Source of the DNA: Deltaproteobacteria bacterium
GTDB taxonomy: Bacteria > Desulfobacterota > Binatia > UBA12015
Reading direction: 5' to 3'
Length of the DNA stretch: 64,000 bases
NCBI GenBank assembly: GCA_016874715.1
Contig: VGTK01000001.1
Span: 62,001-126,000 of the forward strand
The notes under the pieces were generated by a model. That model was not told the DNA's origin, did not search any database, and saw nothing but the letters and a program-made list of their open reading frames with translations. This document shows, in pieces, positions 43,187 to 50,646 of this stretch. Within the stretch, counting starts at the first letter, position 1, and the number at the start of each line of letters is the position of its first letter. The position numbers were made by a program, and so were the translations under genes.

Positions 43187-44127
43187 GCCTGCGGATCGTC
43201 TCGCTGCTGCCCAGCGCGACCGAGATCGCGTGCGTGCTCGGACTGCGCGACGCGCTGGTCGGCGTGTCGCACGAGTGCGACTTTCCGACCGACGTGATCA
43301 CGCTACCCGTCCTGACCAGCGCCAAGCTCGACGCAGCGCGACCGAGCGCCGACATCGACCGCGACGTGCGATCGCTGCTCGAAGGCGGCCTCGGCATCTA
43401 CCGGATCGACGTCGACGCCCTGCGAGCGCTCGAGCCCGACCTGATCCTCACGCAGGACCAGTGCGACGTCTGCGCGGTCTCGTTCGGCGACGTGCAGGCG
43501 GCAGTGCGAGAGATCGCCAGGCCCGGGACCGAGATCGTGTCGCTGCGTCCGGGCCACCTCGCGGACGTGTGGCGCGACGTCGAGACCGTCGCCGTGGCGG
43601 CCGGGGTCGCGGCCCGGGGCCGCGACGTCGCCGACGCCCTGCGCGCGCGCGTCGCCGGGCTCGCGGAGCGCACCGCCAGGCTCCCGCGGCCGCGCCTCGC
43701 CTGTCTCGAGTGGTTCGCGCCGCTGATGGCGGCGGGAAACTGGGTTCCCGAGCTCGCCACGGCTGCAGGCGCAACCTGCGAGCTCGCCGCGGCCGGAGTG
43801 CACAGCTCCTGGCTCGACTTCCAGTCGCTGGTCGACGACCGACCCGAGGTGCTCTGCGCGATGCCGTGTGGCTTCACGCTGACCCGGACCGTCGCCGAGC
43901 TGATCGAGCTGCTGCGCGAGCCGCGCTGGCAGGAAATCCCCGCGGTGCGCACGGGGCACGTGTTCGCGCTCGACGGCAGCTCCTACTTCAACCGGCCGGG
44001 CCCTCGGCTCGCCGACTCGGCGGAGATCCTCGCCGGCCTCCTGCATCCCGCGGAGTTCGGACACCTCGTGCCTCACGACGCGGTCCTCCGCGTCCCGAGC
44101 CACCAAGCCCCGCCGACGAGCGGATAG
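43183..44127 (+). CDS. BtuF-like cobalamin or metal-chelate binding protein without signal peptide
   Basis: A 314-residue helical-backbone substrate-binding protein of the vitamin B12-binding type (LLPSATEIACVLGLRDALVG at the start, then LEPDLILTQDQC and LECFAP-like WFAPLM). Despite the family's periplasmic habit it has no signal peptide, so it is probably cytoplasmic; such versions exist near cobalamin- and molybdenum-related genes. Overlaps the zinc-ribbon stop by 4 bases. It is followed after 11 bases by moaB. Confidence 0.8.
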   Translation: MSLRIVSLLPSATEIACVLGLRDALVGVSHECDFPTDVITLPVLTSAKLDAARPSADIDRDVRSLLEGGLGIYRIDVDALRALEPDLILTQDQCDVCAVSFGDVQAAVREIARPGTEIVSLRPGHLADVWRDVETVAVAAGVAARGRDVADALRARVAGLAERTARLPRPRLACLEWFAPLMAAGNWVPELATAAGATCELAAAGVHSSWLDFQSLVDDRPEVLCAMPCGFTLTRTVAELIELLREPRWQEIPAVRTGHVFALDGSSYFNRPGPRLADSAEILAGLLHPAEFGHLVPHDAVLRVPSHQAPPTSG

Positions 44128-44138
44128 GCGATCCACCC

Positions 44139-44699
44139 ATGAGCCACGGACACGAGCATCGCGAGCCTCGCCACGGGCACGGCTCGAACGACGCGAGCCC
44201 GGTCGCGCAGCACCGCTCGCGCAGCAAGCGTCCCGCGCGCTGCATGGTCATCACCGTCAGCGACACGCGGGACCTAGCGGACGACAGGAGCGGCCAGCGG
44301 GCGAGCGACCTGCTGACGGAAGCCGGTCACGTCGTTCGCACCAGGGAGATCGTCGTCGACGAGCGCGCGGCCATCGCCGCGCTGGTGCGCGCCGCCGTGG
44401 CCGACCCGGAGATCGACGCGGTCGTCCTCACGGGCGGCACCGGCATCGCGCCGCGCGACGTGACGTACGAGGCGATCGACGAGCTTCTCGACAAGCCGCT
44501 GCACGGCTTCGGCGAGCTGTTCCGGAGCCTGTCGTACGCCGAGATCGGCTCGGCAGCGATGCTGTCGCGCGCGATCGGTGGCGTCGTCGGCAGAACCGTC
44601 GTGTTTGCGCTCCCGGGATCCACCAAGGCCGTCGAGCTCGGCGTGACGAAGCTCATCGCTCCCGAGCTCGGCCACATGATCGGGCTGCTGGCGCCGTGA
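44139..44699 (+). CDS. moaB: Molybdopterin adenylyltransferase/biosynthesis protein MoaB
   Basis: A 186-residue MoaB/MogA-family protein. About 35 His- and Arg-rich residues precede the core, which carries VITVSDTRDL and the substrate loop VLTGGTGIAPRDVTYEA, then ALPGSTKAVELG. It acts late in molybdopterin cofactor synthesis, forming the adenylylated intermediate or preparing it for metal insertion. GTG of moaD overlaps its stop (GTGA). The histidine-rich start (MSHGHEHREPRHGHG) is unusual. Confidence 0.9.
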   Translation: MSHGHEHREPRHGHGSNDASPVAQHRSRSKRPARCMVITVSDTRDLADDRSGQRASDLLTEAGHVVRTREIVVDERAAIAALVRAAVADPEIDAVVLTGGTGIAPRDVTYEAIDELLDKPLHGFGELFRSLSYAEIGSAAMLSRAIGGVVGRTVVFALPGSTKAVELGVTKLIAPELGHMIGLLAP

Positions 44700-44962
44700 C
44701 GGTGCGCGTGCGCTTCTTCGCGTCGCTCCGCGAGCGCCTGCGTACCAGCGAGACGGCGCGCGACTTGCCGCCCGGAGCGACGGTCGGGGACCTGCTCCAG
44801 GCTCTGTACCGCGACTTCCCCGATCTCCCGGGCTCGGGTCGTGTCTCGGTCGCGGTCAACGCCGAGTACGTCGACTCGCGACACGCGCTGTCCGAGGGCG
44901 ATGAGGTCGCCCTCATCCCGCCGGTCAGCGGCGGTTGCCCGGAGGATGCCCGTTCAGCATGA
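44696..44962 (+). CDS. moaD: Molybdopterin synthase small subunit MoaD with residues after the Gly-Gly
   Basis: An 88-residue beta-grasp (ubiquitin-like) sulfur carrier of molybdopterin synthase. The C-terminus should end in Gly-Gly, which becomes the thiocarboxylate. Here the Gly79-Gly80 pair is followed by eight residues (CPEDARSA) before the stop. Without proteolytic trimming the carrier could not be activated. A precedent in sulfur-carrier families is a JAMM protease removing such tails. Overlaps moaB by 4 bases and is followed by moaE after 7. Confidence 0.88.
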   Translation: MTVRVRFFASLRERLRTSETARDLPPGATVGDLLQALYRDFPDLPGSGRVSVAVNAEYVDSRHALSEGDEVALIPPVSGGCPEDARSA

Positions 44963-44969
44963 TCGCCCG

Positions 44970-45440
44970 ATGATCCGCCTGACGGCCGAGCCGATCGTGC
45001 TCGACGAGGTGCTCGCTTCGGTCGCCGATCCGAAAGCCGGCGCCGTGGTCGTGTTCATCGGCATGACGCGTGACAACAACGAGGGGCGCGACGTGCACCG
45101 CCTCGAGTACGAGGCCTACGCCGGGATGGCAGAGCGCGAGCTCGCGAAGATCGCCGACGAAGCACGCGGGCGGTGGGGGGTCGCGCGGATCGCCGTGGCG
45201 CACCGCACGGGCGTGGTCCCGCTGGGCATGGCGAGCGTGGTGATCGCGGTCTCGTCGGCACACCGTGGCGACGCCTTCGCCGCGGCACGCTTCGCGATCG
45301 ACCGTCTCAAGGAGGTCGTCCCCATCTGGAAGAAGGAGTTCTTCTCGGGTGGCGCCGTGTGGATCGGCGATCAGGCCGGCCGCGAGGGTGTGTGGCAGAC
45401 CGGCGACGCAGCGGACGAGGACGGCAGCCGCGCCGGGTGA
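44970..45440 (+). CDS. moaE: Molybdopterin synthase catalytic subunit MoaE
   Basis: A 156-residue large subunit that receives sulfur from MoaD and inserts it into precursor Z to make molybdopterin. The conserved FIGMTRDNNEGRDVHRLEYE loop, the AHRTGVVPLG strand and the catalytic WKKEFF lysines are present. It lies 7 bases after moaD and 3 bases before mutS2, so the operon continues into a DNA- or ribosome-processing gene. Confidence 0.93.
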   Translation: MIRLTAEPIVLDEVLASVADPKAGAVVVFIGMTRDNNEGRDVHRLEYEAYAGMAERELAKIADEARGRWGVARIAVAHRTGVVPLGMASVVIAVSSAHRGDAFAAARFAIDRLKEVVPIWKKEFFSGGAVWIGDQAGREGVWQTGDAADEDGSRAG

Positions 45441-45443
45441 GCC

Positions 45444-47822
45444 GTGCGTCCCCACGATCTCGCCAACCTCGAGTTTCCCCGACTCCTCGAAGCAGTCGCG
45501 CGCCACGCGGTGTCGGGGGCCGGGCGCGAGGAATGTCTCGCGCTCGCGCCGGAGACGTCGCCGGCCGTCGTCCGCGAGGAGCTCGCACGCGTCGCGGAGC
45601 TTCGCGCGATCACCGAGGACGAATCGACGCCGCTCGGCGATTTCCCCGACATCCGGCCATCCCTCGCCGTTTCGGGTACGCCCGGAGCGCGCCTTTCGGG
45701 GCGCGAGTTGCTCGAGATCGCGAGCACCCTCGGCACGGTCCGACAGGTGCGCGGGTTCCTGCGTACGCGCGCTGCGGAGGGCTCGCTCCTGCTCCGGTTC
45801 CTCGACGTTCTGCACCCGCTGCCCGACCTCGATGGGCTGCTCGCGAGCACGCTCGACGACGAGGGCGAAGTACGCGACGGTGCGAGCCCTGCGCTCCGTG
45901 CGCTGCGTCGCGAGCTGCGCGATCTGCGCGCCGAGATCGAGCGCCGGCTGGGACGGCTCGCACAGCAATCGACATCGGACGCGCTGGCGGACACCTACGT
46001 CACGGTACGCAACGGACGCTACGTGGTGCCGGTCCGGGCGCAGTCCGCGAGCCGCCTCGCGGGCATCGTGCAGGATCGCTCGGCATCCGGCGAGACGCTC
46101 TTTGTGGAGCCGCTGTTCGCCGTCGAGCACAACAACCGCTTGCTGATCGCGGCTCGCGAGGAAGCCCAGGAGGTGGTGCGCATCCTCGCCGAGACGACCG
46201 CCGCGGTCGGCGCCAGCCGCGACGCGCTCGACGAGAGCTTCACGGCGCTGACCCGCCTCGACTGCCTCGCCGCGCGCGTCGCCTTCGCACGCCGTCATCG
46301 CGCCAGCTGCCCTCGCCTCGACGAGGGGCTGATCCGGCTGGGCGGCGCCCGCCACCCGCTCCTCGAGTTGACTGGCCGTCCGGTGACGCCGATCGACGTC
46401 GTGCTCGACACCGAGACGCACCTGCTCGTGATCAGCGGCCCGAACACCGGAGGCAAGAGCGTCGCGCTCAAGACGCTCGGCCTCGCCGTGCTGATGGCGC
46501 AGTCCGGCATCCCGGTGCTCGCCGATCGGGACTCCACGCTGCCGGTGTTCGATGGCGTCTGGACCGACATCGGCGACCCGCAGAACGTCGCCGGCGACCT
46601 TTCGACCTTCTCGGGCCATGTGCGCAACCTCGGCGAGATCCTCTCCGGCGCCACCGACCGCGCCCTGGTTCTGCTCGACGAGCCCGGAACCGGCACCGAT
46701 CCCGAGGATGGCGCCGCTCTCGCCCGCACGCTGCTCGAGGACCTCGTGCGCCGCCGGGTACACGTGCTGGCGACGACCCACTTCCAGAGCGTCAAGGCCT
46801 TCGCGCTGTCGTTCCCCGGAACGCGGGTGGCGGCTGTCGACTTCGACCCCGAGACGTTCGCGCCGCGCTACCGGCTGATCGAGCGCAGCATCGCACCGAG
46901 CCTAGGCCTCGAGATGGCGCGGCGGCTCGGCTTTCCGCCGGCCCTGGTCGACGCCGCCGAGCGCGAGCGCGGCCGGCTCGGCGTCGATCTGGCGACCGCC
47001 GCGCGGGCTTTGGAGGACGAGCGCCGACGCTACGAGGAGCGCGCCGCGGAAGCCGCGGCGGAGCGCGTCGCGCTCGAGGCCGAGCGCACGCGCTGCACGG
47101 AGCTCGCGAACGACCTCGCGGTGCACAAGAAGCGACGGTGGGCGGACGAGCTGGGTGCCGCGCGCCGCTTCGCCGACGACCTGCGTCGCGAAGGACAGCG
47201 GATGCTCGACGAAGCGCGCCAGCGCCCGCACGAGCTCGGGCGGCAGCTGCGTGACGTCGCCGCAGCGCAACGCTCGCGGATCGGCGCTCAGGAACGCGCG
47301 CTCGCGGCCGGCGCCGGGGCCGACGCCCGCGTTCCACGCGGCCCGCAGCCGCGCGTCGGAGACGAGGTGCAGGTCGCGGGCAGCGAGCTCAAGGGCCGGC
47401 TCGAGTCCGTCTCGGGAGAGCGTGGGCTGGTGACCCGGGGCGGCATCCGCTTCGACGTGCCGCTCGCTCAGCTGCGTCGCGTCGGCGGACCGCAGAACGC
47501 TCGCGCAACGGCGGTCCGGGTCGCGATCGCGCCGGCGGCGACGAGCGAGCCCGCTCCGGAAGCCGCGCTTCCAGGCATCGCGCTGATGGAGGTGAACCTG
47601 GTCGGCGCGCGCGTCCAGAGCGCGCTCTCACAGCTCGAGGAGTTTCTCGACCGCGCCACGCTCGAGGGCGTCGGCATCGTGCGCGTCATCCACGGGATGG
47701 GCACCGGTGCGCTGCGCGACGCCGTGCGCCACTACCTCACCTCGTCGCCCTACGTCAGCCGGTTCGCCCAGGCCGATCGCCGCGAAGGCGGCGGCGGCGC
47801 GACCATCGCCTGGCTGCGCTGA
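45444..47822 (+). CDS. mutS2: MutS2 (RqcU-type) ATPase with degenerate Smr domain
   Basis: A 792-residue MutS2. A helical clamp and coiled-coil region is followed by the ATPase (Walker A GPNTGGKS from residue 332, Walker B LVLLDEPGTGTDP) and a C-terminal Smr domain. Smr keeps HGMGTGALR, but the nuclease-associated LDxR motif reads VNLVGAR, losing Asp and Arg. MutS2/RqcU resolves collided ribosomes and in some species blocks recombination; the altered Smr suggests no nuclease. A GTG start follows moaE by 3 bases. Confidence 0.92.
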   Translation: MRPHDLANLEFPRLLEAVARHAVSGAGREECLALAPETSPAVVREELARVAELRAITEDESTPLGDFPDIRPSLAVSGTPGARLSGRELLEIASTLGTVRQVRGFLRTRAAEGSLLLRFLDVLHPLPDLDGLLASTLDDEGEVRDGASPALRALRRELRDLRAEIERRLGRLAQQSTSDALADTYVTVRNGRYVVPVRAQSASRLAGIVQDRSASGETLFVEPLFAVEHNNRLLIAAREEAQEVVRILAETTAAVGASRDALDESFTALTRLDCLAARVAFARRHRASCPRLDEGLIRLGGARHPLLELTGRPVTPIDVVLDTETHLLVISGPNTGGKSVALKTLGLAVLMAQSGIPVLADRDSTLPVFDGVWTDIGDPQNVAGDLSTFSGHVRNLGEILSGATDRALVLLDEPGTGTDPEDGAALARTLLEDLVRRRVHVLATTHFQSVKAFALSFPGTRVAAVDFDPETFAPRYRLIERSIAPSLGLEMARRLGFPPALVDAAERERGRLGVDLATAARALEDERRRYEERAAEAAAERVALEAERTRCTELANDLAVHKKRRWADELGAARRFADDLRREGQRMLDEARQRPHELGRQLRDVAAAQRSRIGAQERALAAGAGADARVPRGPQPRVGDEVQVAGSELKGRLESVSGERGLVTRGGIRFDVPLAQLRRVGGPQNARATAVRVAIAPAATSEPAPEAALPGIALMEVNLVGARVQSALSQLEEFLDRATLEGVGIVRVIHGMGTGALRDAVRHYLTSSPYVSRFAQADRREGGGGATIAWLR

Positions 47823-47825
47823 ACG

Positions 47826-49901
47826 TCAGCGCGCCGCGAGCTTCTGGTCCGGCGCAGCCTCGCCGAGCGGGAGGGTCGCGCGGCTCACGAGGCCGCGGTT
47901 GTCGACCAGCGCGAGCTTCAGCTGCTTCGCGTCCTCCGGCAGGTCGCGCAGGACGAAGGAGAGCGAGCCCCGCCGGTTGCCGATCGTTCCCTGCGCCACG
48001 TCGACGGCCACCGGCGGCGCGCCGCCAGCCGCGTCGGTGGTGACCAGCAACGACGTCACGTCGCCGTCGAGGTCGGCGTAGTCGAGCACCACCTCGGCCC
48101 GTCCGCCGGCGTCGCGCCGCGCGCTGCCATCGAGCAGACGCGGACGCCCCGAGAGCAGCAGCGGATCCGCCACTGCAGAAGCGGGGTCGCGCGATGCGGG
48201 GAGCCAGGTGGCGATCCGCGCGCGGTGGCCCGTCGCTGCGCGGAAGAACGGCCCGAAGGCGCGGCGGATGCGTTCGACCTTCTCGACCTGCGTCGCGTCG
48301 GCGTGGCCGCCCGCGGGGACGACGAGCACCGTGACCATGCGGAATGCGCTGCGCGCGGCACTTGCGTCGGGCTCGCGATCGCCGATGCGCGCCCGCACGT
48401 CGTCGATGGTGAGATCGCGGCGCGTGCCCTGGAAGCGTACCCCGGCCTCCGGGTGCGAATCCGGTCCAATCGCCTCCCCGACATGTCCCGGCTTCGGCTC
48501 GAACGAGTGCGCACCGTCGACGACGAAGAAGGGCGGTACCTCCGCCGGAGCCGCGAAGCCCATGAGGTAGCGATCGAGCGGCCCGTAGGCGCGCATCGCC
48601 TCGATGGTCGAGAAGCTGCCGTCCGGATTCGCGTGGATCTCGTTGCCACCGAGGAACGACGCCCCGGAGTCGAGCACGTAGCTCCAGTGGCCGTCGGCCC
48701 CGGCGAGCCGCTGATCGGCGGCGCTCGCGTAGGCGAGCCAGCGGTGGCCGACCTCGTGGGCGAGGATCGCGAGAGTGGAGGGCGCGTAAGCGTACCCGGC
48801 CGCGCGCGGGCTCTGCTCGGGATCGTCCGCGTAGAATCCGACGTCGTTCATCACCACGACATGCTCGAGGACACCGCTGCCGAACACGCCGCTGTGGTCG
48901 AAGACCGGCATACCGATGCCGCGGTCGGCGTTCTGCACCGTCGTGCTCCAGACCGGGGTCGGCCCGTCGACCTGCTGCGTGGTGAACACGGTCAGGAACT
49001 GGAAGCGGTCGGGTAGCCGCGCGTAGACGGCGCGCGCGACGGCGATCTCGTTGAGCTGCGGCAGGTCGTTGTACCAGGCGAGGGTCGCGGTCCGGGGCGC
49101 GACGCGCGGTGCCGACGCGAAGTCCGTCATCCGGACACCGACGCGATCCGATCCCGGGGTGAGGCCGATGATTCCCCAGCGCGACGCGAGCGCGCCGTAG
49201 TCGAGGTCGATCGTGCCGTCCGCACCGATCGTCAAGCGGAAGGTATTTGGCTCACCCGCCGGTCGCGCGGAGGAGGTCTGGTACCAGGTGACGATGGTGG
49301 CGCCCGCGGCCTGGTCGACGAACACGCCGCGGCCGGAGTCCGCCGACGAGGGCTGCAGCTCGTTCCAGAGCGCGGCGACCAGTGGCGGACCGCCAAGCAC
49401 CCCGGCGACCAGCTGACCACTGGCGTCGGCGCGCGCCGTCGCGGTCAGTGGAGCCCCGAAGCTGACCACGCCTTGCGGGTGAACGTGGATCTCGTCGTGC
49501 ATGCGACCGTAGAACGCGACCGGCGCCGCCAGCGGGATCCGGACGACGCCGTCGGGCTGCGACGCGAAGTCGATGCGGGTACCGCGGCGCAGGAGTCCCC
49601 GGCTGGGACCGATGCGGGTCGTGTAGCCGCCGTCCCGCGCCGGCGAGAACGTGAGGCGCTTGCCGGCCAGGGGGACGGGGGCGGCCGGGGTCAGCATCGT
49701 CCCGTCGTCCTCGAGGATCAGGACGTTGCCCGCATCGAGGGCTCGTGCCGGAGCCACGACGGTGAGGGACAGCACCGCCGCCACGACCGGCAGCAGCGCA
49801 AGAGCTTTGTAGAGAGCGGAGCGCAAGGTGTTTTTCGGAACAGACGCCGGTCGCCGTGTCTTCGTACGCCGGACGGCTGAGCTTTCCAGCGCGGGTTTCA
49901 C
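47826..49901 (-). CDS. Secreted protein with HExxH metallopeptidase motif
   Basis: A 691-residue exported protein. A charged N-terminus and hydrophobic segment (about residues 28-52) form a signal peptide. The zinc motif LAHEVGHRWL has His382, Glu383 and His386. Downstream, GHWSYVLDSGASFLGGNEI and the EAMRAYGPLDRYLMGF segment may supply the third ligand. Upstream are two beta-rich domains with Asp- and Gly-rich strands. I do not recognise the family. A metallopeptidase is inferred from one motif. It follows rlmE on the same strand by 54 bases and converges with mutS2 (3 bases apart). Confidence 0.75.
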   Translation of the reverse strand: MKPALESSAVRRTKTRRPASVPKNTLRSALYKALALLPVVAAVLSLTVVAPARALDAGNVLILEDDGTMLTPAAPVPLAGKRLTFSPARDGGYTTRIGPSRGLLRRGTRIDFASQPDGVVRIPLAAPVAFYGRMHDEIHVHPQGVVSFGAPLTATARADASGQLVAGVLGGPPLVAALWNELQPSSADSGRGVFVDQAAGATIVTWYQTSSARPAGEPNTFRLTIGADGTIDLDYGALASRWGIIGLTPGSDRVGVRMTDFASAPRVAPRTATLAWYNDLPQLNEIAVARAVYARLPDRFQFLTVFTTQQVDGPTPVWSTTVQNADRGIGMPVFDHSGVFGSGVLEHVVVMNDVGFYADDPEQSPRAAGYAYAPSTLAILAHEVGHRWLAYASAADQRLAGADGHWSYVLDSGASFLGGNEIHANPDGSFSTIEAMRAYGPLDRYLMGFAAPAEVPPFFVVDGAHSFEPKPGHVGEAIGPDSHPEAGVRFQGTRRDLTIDDVRARIGDREPDASAARSAFRMVTVLVVPAGGHADATQVEKVERIRRAFGPFFRAATGHRARIATWLPASRDPASAVADPLLLSGRPRLLDGSARRDAGGRAEVVLDYADLDGDVTSLLVTTDAAGGAPPVAVDVAQGTIGNRRGSLSFVLRDLPEDAKQLKLALVDNRGLVSRATLPLGEAAPDQKLAAR

Positions 49902-49955
49902 GGCCGAGCCGTCGGCGAGGCAGGTGCTCGGAGGAGCGTTCCGCCTCGGGCGAGC

Positions 49956-50606
49956 TTACTCGGGTGGTGCGCCTTCTTTCAAGCCACGTCCGCAGACGTA
50001 GAGCTCGGACGAGCCCTTCCGCGTGGTGTCGAGCTTCCGCGCCTTCACGGCGGAGAACGTCCGGCGGAGCTCCAGGATCAGCCCCTGGTACTCCGCGTCC
50101 ATGAAGAGCTTCGCCAGGAAGATCCCGCCACCCGGGACGAGCCATGCCCTGGCCAGCTCGAGTGCCCGCTGGACCAGGGCCGCGTGGCGTGCGGAGTCGC
50201 TCGCCGCGATGCCGCTGAGCTTGGGCGCGAGATCCGACAGGACGAGATCGGCGGGTCCGCCGAGCGCGGCGCCGACCCGCTCGGCCAGGGCCTCGTCGTA
50301 CACGTCGGCCTGCAGCACCACGACGTTCGAGCGCTCGACCTGCTCGGTATCGGCAACGTCCACGCCGACCACCCGCCCATGCGTCCCGACGCGTTCGGCA
50401 CAGACCTGCAACCAGCCTCCCGGCCAGCAACCGAGGTCGACGACGCGCTGTCCCCGGCGCAGCAGCGAGAACAGGCCGTCGATCTCCTCGAGCTTGACGG
50501 CGGCGCGCGAGCGGAACCCCTCGCGCTTGGCGCGTCGGTACACGGCGTCCTTGCGGTCGTACGCGGGCACGGCCAACGTTAGCAGCACGCGCCTTCGCGG
50601 TGCCAC
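49956..50606 (-). CDS. rlmE: 23S rRNA 2'-O-methyltransferase RlmE (FtsJ/RrmJ)
   Basis: A 216-residue Rossmann SAM methyltransferase that modifies U2552 in the 50S A-loop. SAM-binding DLGCWPGGWLQV (C and W in place of the usual A and P), SDLAPKLSG, the KLFMD segment and the final SSELYV supply the K-D-K-E tetrad in the proper order. A GTG start at 50606 has AAGGA five bases upstream. It diverges from the helicase gene across 40 bases. Confidence 0.92.
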   Translation of the reverse strand: MAPRRRVLLTLAVPAYDRKDAVYRRAKREGFRSRAAVKLEEIDGLFSLLRRGQRVVDLGCWPGGWLQVCAERVGTHGRVVGVDVADTEQVERSNVVVLQADVYDEALAERVGAALGGPADLVLSDLAPKLSGIAASDSARHAALVQRALELARAWLVPGGGIFLAKLFMDAEYQGLILELRRTFSAVKARKLDTTRKGSSELYVCGRGLKEGAPPE

Positions 50607-50646
50607 TTTCCTTTTGGTCGGCGTCCGTTAGGGTGCGGCCTCCGCC

